Origin: Maratus speciosus
Taxonomy: Eukaryota > Arthropoda > Arachnida > Araneae > Salticidae
Length of the DNA: 64,000 nt
Direction of reading: 5' to 3'
NCBI GenBank assembly: GCA_963932465.1
Contig: OZ010799.1
Span: forward strand, 281,153,083 to 281,217,082
Of this stretch, positions 32,596-44,606 are shown in pieces (positions within the stretch are counted from its first letter, which is position 1; the number at the start of each line of letters is the position of its first letter). A model generated the notes under the pieces. The model was not told where the DNA came from. It ran no database searches and worked only from the letters and a program-made list of their open reading frames with translations. The position numbers were made by a program, and so were the translations under genes.

Positions 32596-32788
32596 AAAAC
32601 TTACCCAGAATACCAATATTTGATACTATTTAGGCTTCATATTTCTCCGAACTTTCATGGTAAATCCATATACTTTTCTAGTACATATAACTACACCCGT
32701 CACAACGTTGTAAATTTTTTACAAAGTCTTATTATTCTTTCAACAACGATTTTGTGTAATATTAAAGTTACTAATTAATATATTTAAT

Positions 32789-33126
32789 GTGCGGAACCCT
32801 CTGTGCGGAAATAATGACCAGTTGTATTTAACCATGACCAGTTTTATTTAACTATGTAAAGTCATCTTGCGAGCGATTCTATAGAGAACAGTAGTTGGAT
32901 GTGCCAATTCAAAAAAATTCTTATATTTAATACATCTTAATGTTTCAAAATGTAGCTACAAATGTTAATACTTTAATATTTTTAGTTCAATACTATGCAA
33001 CATTGACTTTCATATTACATTTCTGCTTCAGTTAACTAATCGGGTAAAAACATGTTAATCACGATCATGATATTTAGTGAAACAAGTGGGTAAGTTTGAT
33101 CACAGATCGCACAGAGGGTTTCGTTT
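32789..33126. mobile_element. Possible 340-bp MITE (AACCCTCTGTGCG ends)
   Basis: GGAACCCTCTGTGCGG near 32792 is mirrored by CGCACAGAGGGTTTCG near 33108-33123, and TTAAT flanks both ends. Only the short ends are inverted and no second copy was found. Confidence 0.45.
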
Positions 33127-33424
33127 AATATTCCTTTCAAACAATTTAACCTTTTTCAAAATCTGCTAGTTCCACATTTCGCAACCAGGGGGCGCACTAT
33201 ATTCTAAACAAACCTCTATCTAACGAAACTCCGTTTTACAAACTATCCGTAGATATATTAGTCGAAGGGATCGGGTCAATAGCACCCGAGATAGGTAGGA
33301 GCCCCCTGGCGGTAAAAATTGGAACTAAGATATGTACGGCTATGGTGCATAATATGAAATAGTGGTCAAAGGAGTATCGGCAAATGTTATAAATCTGCAT
33401 CCCGGGTGAAAAGTATGGAGGTTA

Positions 33425-33990
33425 GGAAAATTTCTAAAAATACAGAAGTTAGAGCCCAGAAGAGTAAATATTATAAGACTTTTTGAAAATTTTATAAATT
33501 TTGTGTGATGACAAGTGTTCTGTTATAAGTATGCAAAATTTCCCATCTCCAACTTAATTAGGGGCTGAGTTAGAAAAATTACTTAAAATACACAAGTTAG
33601 AGCCCAGAGAGGTAAATATAAGACTTTTTCAAAATTTTATGATTTCTCGTTTGATGTGGTGTGTATAGCTATAAGTATCCAAAATTTCAAGTCTTCAACT
33701 TAATTAGGGGCTCAGTTAGAAAAAAAAAATTAAAATACACAAGTTAGAGACCAAAGAGCTAACTATAAGCCTTTTTCAAAATTTTAGGATTTGTGGTTTG
33801 ATGTGAAGTGTTCAGCTGTAAGAATCCAAAATTTCTTCAACTTAATTAGGAGCTCAGTTAGAACAAGAAACTTAAAATAGACAAGTTAGAGCCCAGGGCT
33901 AAATATAAGTCTTTTTTTTTAATTTTAGGATTTGTGGTTTGGTGGGAGGTGTTCAGCTATAAGAATCCAATATTTCAAGTCTCCAACATA
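33425..33990. repeat. ~145-bp tandem repeat, four copies
   Basis: Units contain AA.TACA.AAGTTAGAGCCCA, ATAAG.CTTTTT, AAAATTT and CTTAATTAGGGGCTCAGTTAG. The last motif recurs at about 33556, 33702 and 33844 (spacing 146 and 142 bp). Divergence between copies is moderate. Confidence 0.9.
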
Positions 33991-34009
33991 TATAGTTTCT
34001 CAAATGAAA

Positions 34010-34740
34010 TTCAAATTTCAAAGTAATTGCTTAAAAGGCGCAAAGGCCAACATAGTGAAAAGATTCCATGCCGGAACTCGAACCCGGGCCATCAGTATAG
34101 AGCATTGACGTTCTACCGACTATACCACATGGAACGATACCCAGCCTGGAAAATTTCTCACTGTTATATGCTGGCAAGGCTACATACGCAGCACAATATG
34201 GAATATATATCGTGAGCCACCGACCTGGGGCGAACACGAAACTTAATAAATCCAGCGTCGATAGAAACTATATTAATACATGGAAATTATTCCAGAGAGA
34301 AACATTCGCCTTGCATACGATATTTCAAATGAAAATGAAATTTCAAAGTAATTGCTTTCACTATGTTGGCCTTTTTGTAGGGTTTGAAATGTCGTAAAAT
34401 GTGGCTCCAGCTCTATTGACGTGCCAAGTTTGATATTTTTGTTGTATTCTGTAGGTTTTGATATGTAGATTCCAAATACCTTAGGTGCCAATACATTAGG
34501 TGAATCATTCGCCTTGCATACGATATTTCAAATGAAAATGAAATTTCAAAATAATTGCTTAAAAGGCGCAAATAGTAGGGTCTGAAACGTTTTCCAGCTC
34601 GATTTTTGTGCCAAGTTTGATATATATATATATATTTTCTAGCTTTTGACATGTAGATTTCAAATATCTTAGGTGCCATTTTTTTCTTACACATTTTTGA
34701 GGTGATTTTCAAGATGGCGTCCAAGATGGCTGACATTCAC
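34010..34740. repeat. Direct and inverted duplications around a tRNA-like sequence
   Basis: TTCAAATGAAAATGAAATTTCAAA..AATTGCTT recurs at about 34000, 34320 and 34525. CCTTGCATACGATATTTCAA occurs at 34312 and 34513. GTGCCAAGTTTGATAT...GTAGATT.CAAAT..CTTAGGTGCCA occurs at 34420-34490 and 34609-34680. The phrase CATAGTG near the tRNA-like part is inverted at 34360. This is a local family of rearranged repeats. Confidence 0.8.
34064..34134 (-). tRNA. tRNA-like sequence (pseudogene or SINE head)
   Basis: On the minus strand, 71 nt begin TTCCATG and end CATGGAA (perfect 7-bp acceptor stem). They have an A box TGGTATAGTCGG, a B box GGTTCGAGTTC and a T stem CCGGG/TCCGG (one G-T pair). The D stem is weak and the anticodon arm (TCAAT...ACTGA) has a mismatch, giving a possible loop GCTCTAT. 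It has tRNA architecture but probably not a functional gene. The repeats on both sides support a mobile origin. Confidence 0.6.
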
Positions 34741-34879
34741 TGACTTTTTTAATATTTGTGGGATATTATTGACCAGTATATCAAATTACAAGTTTATGGG
34801 GTCAAAAAATGCAAATCTATAATCAAAATAGGCATAAATTGTGTTATTTAATGTTTATTTATAAATTTACTACAAAATT

Positions 34880-36925
34880 ACTAAATACTAGAGGCATAGT
34901 TTTTCACATGACTATCATTTAGGCATGCTACGGCGTTCTCTTCGAAATACTACCACATGCTACAGAGATTATTTGCCTCTAAGAAAAATGACACTCACTA
35001 CGTGAGAAATTGTACAATTGTGAAGTTGAAGCTACAACTTTGTTTGAAGAGATCAACGTAGTAGTTGAAAAAAATTGTCTTCCACATATTACACAATGCA
35101 GAGGTGATATGGCAAAGTTCTTATCAATTTAGATCTTTGCCACGTTTCATCCATGCCACTAGTCAAGAAGAGTGGACATTGCATCTCGCGTCATTAGGGG
35201 AACAAATCAAGTGTTACTCGTATTTTGCTCATAACTTATTTCATTATGTCAGACTCATTCCAGTTTACATACCACAGATGAAGGACCTTAAAACAACATA
35301 TCCAGTAGTATGGAATGCTCTTGAATCTGGTTATTTTGCAGTATCCAAATCCAATATGCCGTTTACGAAACTATTTTCAGACCAGAACTTGGAACAGAAA
35401 ATCAAAGAGCTGAAGAACATTGGTAGAGTTATTCGTTTCACTCAGAATGAAAACGCCCTTGAAAGGTATTTCTTGTGTGCACCAGAAGCATTACGCATTG
35501 TTTCAAGTTTCTTTGAAAAGTACTGTCCAAATAAGCAGCTAAGTCTCTAAGCAGCCCGGGAAACACTATCAACTTTAGACTTTCATGTCACTAAAATTTT
35601 TTCACAATGCAGCCATCGCCAAGGAGAGTATTCGAGATCATTGTGGAGGAAACTCTTTCCAAGATAATACCACACTAATGAAAATTGGATCCTCTATGAA
35701 AGTTCCAGAATCTGTGAAGGATGATATTCTGAATTGTGACCAAAAAGGCCAATTGGAATTCAAAGAATTCGTAAGAGATAGACTAATTCGAGAAGATAGG
35801 CAACTTCTTGCTGTTATGGAATCAAGACCTCAAATGTCTACAAACCTAAAAGATGCAATTGTAAACTACGAGTTTTCTGTAATACCAAATCATTATTTTC
35901 TTCTGATGGATATCTTCATATTCCATCTGACAAAAGTTCATTTATTGCAGAAATAGAGCAATATAATCGATCACCCATACTTGAATCATTAGAATCCTCG
36001 ATTACTTCTCCGATAGAAAAAGTTTGTATTATAGATGGAATGGCAATCGTACAATCAGTAAAAAAGACACCTGCCATGAAAACTTGTGAAGACCTCGCAA
36101 ATGCTTTGACCGAGATCGTTATGAAAGTGACAAGTGGGTATACTGAAAGGAGAATAATATTTGAACAATACCTTGAGCATTCATTGAAGGAGCAAACTCT
36201 TAAGAAAAGATTGGGGGCGACAGAACCTATTAGATTTGCTATTACAAATAGTATCGATATAACGTTGGTGTCATTAAAGACGTTTCTATCACATAATGAA
36301 ACAGAATCAGAGCAGACTGCGTATTTCGGGAATAAATTACTACAGGTTTTTGCTGCTAGTGAGAAGAAAATTGTTGTCTTTTTGGCAATAAGGCACCACG
36401 CGAATGTTTTCGATTCAGAATTATGTGATCATACACATAAAGAAGCAGACACCATTATACCTCTTCATGTACGTGATACAGTGAACCATCATGATAATTA
36501 TGAGATTGATGTATTTTCGCCAGATACTGACATTTTCATATTGCTGATTGATTTAGTTTCATCTAGTAAACAGTGAAATCAATTTTGTTACTGGTCGAGG
36601 CAACAAACACAGAAAAATTAATATTAATGAAAGATGTTGAGCGATAGGTGCTCATAAAAGCAAAGGTTTACTAGGTGTACATTCATAAACTGGTGGAGGC
36701 TGGGGTGGAAAATTTGTAGGCATTTCAAAGCAGAAGTAGATAAAAGTGTATATCAATCTTCAGCGTGATGATTATATTATAACAGCTTTTCAAGAACTTG
36801 AAGGACCTAATGCTGATCCATTATCCAAACTGTCGTTGTTTGAAAAATTCACCAACTTGGCTTATTTGGAAAATAGTAATTGTAGCACAGATGAACGAAA
36901 CCCTAATAAATAGTTTTCCGTTATT
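34880..36925 (+). pseudogene. Broken gene for a multicopy transposon-associated protein (possible PIN/FEN-like nuclease)
   Basis: Three plus-strand frames (35065-35550, 35585-35956, 36040-36576) are pieces of one protein. They are followed by a further degenerate stretch to about 36900 with several stops that still reads TGRGNKHRKINI, KGLLGVHS and NLAYLENSNCST. Recognisable landmarks are HNLFHYVRLIPVYIPQM and SDQNLEQKI in the first piece, DGMAIVQSVKK at the start of the third, and HKEADTIIPLH and SPDTDIFILLI near its end. The acidic HxEADT and DTD motifs recall metal-binding sites of FEN/PIN-type nucleases, but that is inference. From memory, similar proteins are multicopy in many invertebrate genomes. 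At least two frameshifts make this copy dead. Confidence 0.65.
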
Positions 36926-37342
36926 CTGTTTCACATCAGCTGTTCGAGAATAACCGGCTTATCATAATGCGAAGTTATCGTCGCTTTACGAGACGCCAGT
37001 ATACAATAGAACTACGAAAAAAAAGTATATATATACAAAAATCACAATTAAAGTGCTTTGGGCCTGCTTGGCATAGCCAAAAACATACAAAAAAGAAAAA
37101 TTTTGGTTCAATTATATGCATAACTTCATACACTTTTTGATGGTACAATAATGAAAATTGCACTATCATCGCTATTGCAGAACCCATTTCGGCGGATTTT
37201 TTCAAATACAGGTAGGACCTTCTTGCCATCAACAAAGAATGTATACAAAAAATTTGGTTCCATTTTATACATAACTTCATAACGTTTCTATGATACAATG
37301 GCGATACACGGACACAGGAATAGGCAGACATTTTTTATAAAC

Positions 37343-37343
<1 letters not shown>

Positions 37344-37377
<34 letters not shown>
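37344..37377. repeat. Poly(T) tract (34 nt)
   Basis: Long T homopolymer. Two ~140-bp segments to its left (about 37080-37190 and 37225-37310) share AAAA.TTTGGTTC.ATT.TAT and CATAACTTCATA in direct orientation. Confidence 0.95.
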
Positions 37378-37379
<2 letters not shown>

Positions 37380-37685
37380 CTGACTCATAAAACGTGTAAA
37401 TCCGTCGAAAACCGGAAGTTGAAAAAAATTTTCATTACAATACTATCGGAAATACTACGGAAGAAAGTAATAACGAAGGAGATCAAACAGAGTGTAAGTG
37501 ATAGAAATTGCTTCGATGTAATTAAGTACAGCGGTAACGTTTAAAGTTTCGGAACAAGAGGACCAGCCTTCGAATCCAACTGATTCCATTATGCATAAAC
37601 TCGTATATTTTTTCTTACATTCTGTACACATACGCCAGATTTTGGAAAGTCGAATGGAATCATTCAATAATTTATTAATATTATT

Positions 37686-38288
37686 AGGTGCGTTCTTAAT
37701 TATGTAAATACGTAGCACCTATGGTCGTCGTTCAGTCCGTCCGTCTGTCCGTCCATCAGTCCGCATATAACAGAGCAAAAACTACTCTATCGAATGGCCT
37801 GAAATTTTAAATATATAATTGTTGAAAAATTTTGTCGAGTCATTTCAAATTTTATAAAAATTGGATGTATAGTTTAATTACTGGGACAGACAAATTTTTT
37901 CCGTTACATTACGGCCAATGGGAATAAATTATTGCAAGTACATTTTAATGATGTTACAGCCTTCCGAATGGTCTGAAATTTTAAACATATAATTGGTGTA
38001 AAATTTTGTCGAGTCATTTCAAGTTTTATGAAAATCGGAGGCATGGTTTAATTACAGGCACAGTCAAAAGTTTTCCGTTGCATGACGGCCAATGGAAAAA
38101 AAAATTATTTGAAGTGCATTTTAAGGATGTTACAGCCTTTCGAACTGAATGAAATGGATATGCACTTATTAATTGCATTAAAAATACATTCCGTACAATA
38201 TACGGTGCAAAAAATATTTATAAAACTAGTTATAGTACGAACGCACCTCATTTGACACGTTTGACGAGCAATTTCCAACTTGTTATTG
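37686..38288 (-). mobile_element. TIR element (AGGTGCGTTC ends) with ~175-bp internal repeats, short copy
   Basis: AGGTGCGTTC at 37686 is mirrored by GAACGCACCT ending 38248. The interior is the inverse of 44643-45861 and holds two to three ~175-bp units (GAATGG.CTGAAATTTTAAA at about 37793 and 37969, with a partial near 38140). A GTCCGTCC/GTCTGTCC run lies near 37737. Similarity to the other copy extends past the TIR through CATTTGACACGTTTGACGAG to about 38288, so the real border lies there. Confidence 0.82.
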
Positions 38289-38327
38289 TTTTGCGAAAGC
38301 GTGTTTTTGTGTTTCATCCTTTTTATA

Positions 38328-38925
38328 ACAAGTAATATAAAAATTTTGTTTTTAAAGTCAATTCCTACTTAGGCCATCAAAGAAAAATTTAATATAATCA
38401 AGCTAATATTAGTTTTTGTTGCATTAAAATATCTCAATTTGTTGATTTTCTATAAGCAAGTAGGTTTACAATGGAACTCTATGGGAATTTGGCGAAATAT
38501 TAGAGATATCGCCAAATTGGCGTCACTTTTGGCGACTCATTTTGGTCGCCAAATTTGGTGATATATCGCCAAGTTGGCGACAAACTTGGCGGTATTTGGC
38601 GACAGAATAGGGTCCCCCCTATGGTAACCCCTTATTGAAAATACTTTCATTGAACTTCAATAACCAATGGCCGCCATTTTGTTTCCCCTGCAAAACTAAA
38701 ATTAGTTAATTAAAATTTAATTAATTAATTAATATTTGAAAAAACTGTATTAACATCAATGGTCATCCAGTACAAGTTTAAAAAAATTTATTTTAACTTG
38801 ATGGGATGAATAATGAGTATTTTATTAACGATTGAAAATTTGAACAAGATAAATATATAAATATATAAATATAAAAATAAATAAATATAGGGAGAGTGTG
38901 AGCTAATAGTAGGAATTGAAAAATA
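38328..38925. mobile_element. TIR element (TAAGCTAATA family), copy 2, right end missing
   Basis: Matches 15246-15830 in order, including ACAAGTAATATAAAAATTTTG, the TTGGCG-rich block and AATAACCAATGGCCGCCATTTTG. The right-hand ~200 bp and right TIR of copy 1 are missing, and unrelated AT-rich sequence follows. Confidence 0.85.
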
Positions 38926-39880
38926 TATTGTTTTAACACAGCGTGCAAAGTTTTATGAAACTCAGACGGTACTTACAGGATGAAAGGATTTCATCAAGTA
39001 ATGAAATAATTTCCTCACTCGTTTCTTAGTTTACATTATTATTTTTTAATTGAATATCGTGCCCATTACGAAGCTATGTGAAGTTTTACCATCACTAAAT
39101 AGAAAATATTTTCGTTTTAATGGGGTCCGGGGCACAATTTAAAATAATTTTTATCTATTGCGTTAAAATTTTGATTTTTTTGTGACGGTTAACCATGTTA
39201 TGTGTAAACAAAATCACTTGATAAAATTTCTCATATATTTTTTTTTTAAATTGTAATTTAAATTTCATTAAAAAAGTGGGCACATTTAAAATCGTTATAA
39301 CTCGAAATATTATTTGTAGAATTTGATTTTGTTTTCATTAAAATAAACAGAAATATATAAGTTTTAATTTTGATTCAGCATTTTCAAAAATATTAATTAA
39401 AAAAATTAAAAATATATAAAAAGAATGATGTAACTTTTTAAAAAAATCATATTTTCAAAAGTAAATATTTTTTTTATAATTTGAAGAAATTAAAGAAAAA
39501 CAATTGAAAAAAAAAAACATGTTCCAAGTTTGAACCATTTACCCTTAACCGTTCTTGACTTATAACGATTTTAATACCAGAAATGGTGAAAAAAGCCATT
39601 ATGAAGAGAAACGCATTTTCACAAGAGTCGTTTCCATGCCAAACCATTGCTTGAAAGCTAGATTTTGAAAACAAACCAAAACAAAAAAAAATATACATAT
39701 CCTGTTCTAATTAAGATAGAAGCATGATTTAAACTTCATATTAAGCAGAAAAATAACAGAAAATTTTTAATGCCATAAAAGTGTTTTAGAAAAATTGGAG
39801 ATTTTTGTGTCCCGGACTCCTATAGAGAAAAACAAAATCAGTTTTGCATTATTATTTATTCAATTCGTGTCGCACAATTA
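38926..39880. other. No gene seen
   Basis: AT-rich, with A and T runs. A short G-rich phrase TGGGGTCCGGGGCACAA near 39120 is partly mirrored by TTGTGTCCCGGACTCC near 39812, so these may be decayed ends of an old TIR element of about 700 bp. No coding. Confidence 0.5.
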
Positions 39881-42000
39881 TTTTACATTTAAAAAATTAC
39901 GAAAACCGTTCACACCCGTACGCCGTACGAATAAATTGAGCAATTTTAACAATTTAAAATTATCTAATTAGATTTTATTGAAATCCTGACTCAGAGGAGA
40001 AAAAAATATATATTACCTAAATTATTTTATTTAGCTGCATGTGTTACCCTTCCCTCCTTTCTTAAAATACTATAAAATAAAAATTCCCGATGATTGTACG
40101 TTTCTCTCTACTTAAATTTTAAAATAAAAAAATAACAATACATTCTACTGATTATCGAATTTTATATTGCGCTAGATTATCAGATATAACATTGAAATAT
40201 TACAGCAGTAATATACGTGCAATCAGGTTTAGTTCTTTCTTTCTATTTTATTTCTTTTTTTTTTCTATTTTTAAATCGCCCTTGTTAAATAAAAGAAAAA
40301 GAATCTTACAAAGGAACCGCATTGTTTTACTTCGAAAAATCTTATTTTATTTCACGTAATCTTGTTTACTAGTTCAATCAGAAAACTCCCACAAGAACAA
40401 ATGGGCTTATTGCTTTCCATTATTATTGACTGCAGTAGGAGGATTGATGCAAAAGTTTAAAAAGAAATTTCTATTTTATGTTAGAGTACTTTAAAACAAT
40501 CAAAGAATATAAAACGCGTATTTGCTCTTCCAGAAAAATACGGACTTGGTTAACTTTTCTAGACTAATAAAATGCTTTGTTATTTTCATTTTGAGATTAT
40601 TTACGAATAATGATATATTTTCTTGAAGGGAAAAAACAGAATTTATCATACTAGAGGTCTGCGCCCGATCGCGCCAATTTTCATTCACGAAGCTCGGTCA
40701 GTTCTGGTCTTCAAACTATCCACCCCGATACGAACCCAATTCTTAATATTTTTCTGCATACTCAGAGCTGGACGTTTTCCTTTCTAGAGCGTACGTTTGA
40801 ACGGAAATTTGTTACAGGCGCGATATAAAAGCTAATACTTCGACCCAAATCCGATTCACCTGTATGAATTATTGACCGGTCCACGGCTTTTCTGTAATCT
40901 CTAAGGATGTGGCGCATGTTTTGTGACGTAACGATAGCAGTGCTCCCCCCCCCCCCTTCTGAATACTACGCCTGAGCACTGACACAAAATTGGCAGCAAC
41001 GAAGGCGATTTTTTTCTTTTTTTTTTACGTATGTACGGTCCCTTAAATTTTGACTACAATTTTTTTTAAAGGTTTCTTTGGTTTCTTTAATCTAAGAAAA
41101 ATAAAACGGAAAAATCTTTTAGAATTTATTGGTCCCAAAATTAAAGGGACCATACACACGCTGAAAAAAATCCGCCTTCGGCAGCCGCCTTTTTTGTTTC
41201 AAGCACTCAAGCGTATTAATCAGTAGGCGGTGCAGTGCTAGACAGAGGGAGAAGAGCCGCAAAATTAACAACATTTTCTCTAAAATAATAGAGATGTGCA
41301 AAAAGCCGGAATTTCGGCAAATCTGGAAAAGCAATGCACTTCTATCGTGACGTCGCTACCTCTAGTGCTATAACCTTTCTGAAGCTAACCCTGGATGGGC
41401 CCTGTTCGTATAGACCTCTAAACTCCCCCCCCCCCTCTCCGAGTTCATGATGGGCTGACATTTTATGTTTTTATTTTTGTAGAAATTATAGGAATAGTGT
41501 ACATTTTGTTTAGCGAAATCTTTAGAAATCCAATTTGGTTTAATAAGTCACAAACTATTATTATTTTTTTTTTAAATCTGCTTCTTTATTTCTTTGAAGA
41601 TCTTTAAAATTATGAATTTCTTTTGACAGCCTTTTCTTTCATTCTAGACCATGTTGATTTTCTCATTGAATCTTCATTTTAATGTATGCGTCTAAGTACA
41701 TTTTTAAATCACGTAAATGTTTAAGTAATCAATGATGCTGTTATTTTTTATTCCATGAATTTCCGGCATAATCTGAAAATGTATGCATAAGTAAGCACGC
41801 TTTTGAATAATTTTAATTGTAGGATAATATTGCTTCAAAATTTCGGCTTGTTTTCAGGAATTTACTTAGGTGGCGCCGGACCGTGCCAATTAGTTTTTTA
41901 TATGGGTCGGGCTCGGGCCAAACATTTAGGTGGCATAGTCGAACATTTATCGGAATATAATCCTGGCTAAAGAAATACATTTATTGTACAGATCAGGACC
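39880..42000. repeat. ~2-kb dispersed segment, copy A (copy B at 58690-60545)
   Basis: Shared ordered landmarks include AAATTACGAA, ATCC.GACTCAGAG.AGAAAAAAA, TTATTTTATTTCACGTAATC, AATCAGAAAACT.CCACAAGAA, GTCTGGTCTTCAAAC-like phrases, GCATGTTGATTTTCT, GTCTAAGTACATTTTT and a final GGGCTCG.GC block. Copy A has ~545 bp absent from copy B at about 40885-41430. Neither copy codes for anything. It may be an old dispersed element rather than a host duplication. Confidence 0.85.
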
Positions 42001-42228
42001 GACACAGGCCTGGAAATTTCGTTATGTAGAGACTTTTATAATGGGCGCTAAAAAGAGTTGGAATTGCATCAAAGGAATTTCATATAAATTTTTGTTATTT
42101 GTTAATACGATCATTCTTGACATTTATTATTTTTTCGTGTTTTATATGAAAGATCATTTTCATATGTAAATACAATTAAGGTTTTATGTATTTTAGAAAG
42201 CGCGTGCTTTCATTCTTTCAACTATTTT

Positions 42229-42436
42229 TTAACACTAGACTACCGGTTATTTTACTCAAGTTTCATATAATGTGTGTCACACTAGAATTTTTATTTAAAG
42301 CTATTTAACTTATTTAATTAGCCTATTCTTCTGCTCGGTACGTCTAGCATATACCGTAAATAAATTTCTAGTTGGATTTGATTATTATCAATTTGGAAGG
42401 GGTCAAAATGACCGCTAATGGCGGTTGTAGTGTTAA
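42229..42436. mobile_element. 208-bp piggyBac-like MITE
   Basis: TTAACACTAGACTACCGG at the left is partly mirrored at the right (CGGTTGTAGTGTTAA). TTAA at each end is the target site of piggyBac elements. The interior has no coding capacity. Confidence 0.78.
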
Positions 42437-42539
42437 AAACAATTAAATTTTTTAATATGACTATACATATTATGTCTGAATCATAATTTAGAAAAATTAA
42501 AATGTGACATTTAATAAACTAAAAAATGCATTAAATTTT

Positions 42540-44460
42540 GACAGGGGCTCTTTATCAAAAATACTTGCTAAAACGGATGCTATCAGAACCTCCGGAGTAA
42601 AGGTTAATATTAAAAAACAAATTACATTTCTGGAAAAGATATGTAAATGACATTTTTCTTATTGCCAAACGACAAGATTTAAGTCCAATTTTGGAAAAAA
42701 GTTAATTCTATATACCCACCAATGCGGTTGACAATTGAAAATGAAACTGACTAACTGTGAATTCACATTCTTACATATTTCCATTGAAAGGAGAGAAGAG
42801 GTGATCAGTGAAAAAATTTTAGAGTCATCAGTATACCGTATACCGTAAGGCAACATTTCCTGTCAATACTTAAACTTTAATTCTGAAAATTCTGCCTCCT
42901 ATAAAATTGTTGTTCGTAAAACTATAACGGATAGATCAAGAAAATATTGTAGTAACGAAGTAGTCTTTCAGTTTTTAAAAGAAGAAAATATTTACCGATT
43001 TGAAATGCAATGGTTAGTCTATAACAGGGACTGCAAACGTATGGCATGTGTGACATATTTGACATGCTGCAGATTATTTTTGGATGCAATATATTCAGTT
43101 TCTACATCAAAATATCGTAGAATTGCACAAAATGCATTACATAATCTGATGTTGTATCTGTTTATATGAATTCGATTAGTTCGGCTGATTGTCATTGTCA
43201 TACATATTAAGGAAACTGGAATATAACATGATGTATCCCAATATAGCTCAATATTAGCTCACAAAAGTTTAAGAATAAGAGAGAATTAGGAGAGTATCAC
43301 TTTTAATCCCTTGAGGGGCCAAGTACATCGGTTGCTAAAATGGTAAAATGATTGATTGACACCAGAATTTACAAGAAAATTTATATGAAAGTAACTAAAA
43401 GCATTTCTTTGAATATATAGTATAAATCAAAATTTAGTTTTAAAATTCTGGTGCCAATGTGGCATTTGGGAATTAAAATTAAGTGGTATATATAATATAC
43501 CGGTGCCCTTCAAGGGGTTAAAAGGCATTATAAGGAAAACTGCCGATAGTAAAATTATAACAACATGGAATTCAATTCCATATACTGAAAGCTGTTGATT
43601 CTGGCGCGTACTATTTTGACAATTTTTTCTGTTAGACCGTCTTTTCAGAAATCAATAATATGAAAAATTCGGGGAAAATATCTTGTCAAACGGGTTTAAA
43701 TTCTACTTCCATTCTCTTAAAAATAACCAAGTACGAAGCTGATAGAAAATTATTTGGCATATAAGATGACACAACAGAAATAATGTTTTTAAAAATAAAT
43801 TTCTGAAGTATAACATCAAATATTATCCTTATTTTTTAATGCTAAAAACAAAATTTAATTCATTTTCATTCACTATTATTTTATCCATTAAAACGCTTTT
43901 CTATTGGCACGTCACGATCACGTAAAACATATTTTCGGAAAATTCGGCAATTGGATGTGGCAAGGTTCGCCGTCAAAAATGTATTTATTCTGAACATTCT
44001 GTATCATCGTCCATAATCCAAAAAAAATTGTAAAAGTCATGTCTCCATTCCATTTTAAAAAAAAATGGTCAGAAAAAAATATCTGATCAATTAATATTGG
44101 TACAGACATTAATCCTCAGAATGTTAGGAAGAAATGTTATGCAAATCCAACCCTAAATATCCCACTTATAGAATACGGCTATAGTTTACAATATCCCTTG
44201 TACAGATTGTGTATTGGATGATCATGCAACATCCGGTTAGAAGAGCGTAAACTCGCCTACAAATTCGGTAATTTTGCAAATACGATTCCATGCCAGATTT
44301 CGAAAATACTAAAATAATTAAATATAACTGCAATGATTATAAAAATAGATTTTTTTCAGAAAGTTTGTTTAGAAGATTACAGAAAACTGCCCGAAAACGA
44401 ATCATGTGTAATTCTACAAGAATACGTGGTCCTATTGTAAAGCTATTATCTTAGTGATTT
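42540..44460 (+). pseudogene. Penelope-like element relic (RT to GIY-YIG region)
   Basis: The plus strand shows, across several frames, FWKRYVNDIFLI (RT catalytic block, YVDD-like), then ILEKVNSIYPPM near 42690-42720. QYLNFNSENSASYKIVV and KTITDRSRKYCSNE follow near 42870-42960, then FQFLKEENIY. After a gap holding a MITE, DFENTKII and ESLFRRLQK near 44300-44390 match the stretch downstream of the GIY-YIG nuclease. Frameshifts and stops are frequent. Order and motifs fit a PLE retroelement, a group whose RT resembles telomerase. It is dead and lacks identifiable ends. Confidence 0.62.
43303..43521. mobile_element. 219-bp piggyBac-like MITE
   Basis: TTAATCCCTTGAGGGG at the left is mirrored by CCTTCAAGGGGTTAA at the right, with TTAA at both ends. 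The interior includes ATTCTGGTGCCAATGTGGCA, which recurs in related form at 46105-46130 and 11085-11110. It interrupts the PLE relic. Confidence 0.8.
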
Positions 44461-44606
44461 ATTTTTTCAAACGTACATTTCGAAAATGAACATACGGAAG
44501 CAATAGCTATGGTTTGTGATTGACATCTGTACAGACGAGGGGATTGTTTAAAGCTTAAAGATATGAACGAAATATAAATTTTTAATTTAACTATTAATAC
44601 GAAAAA

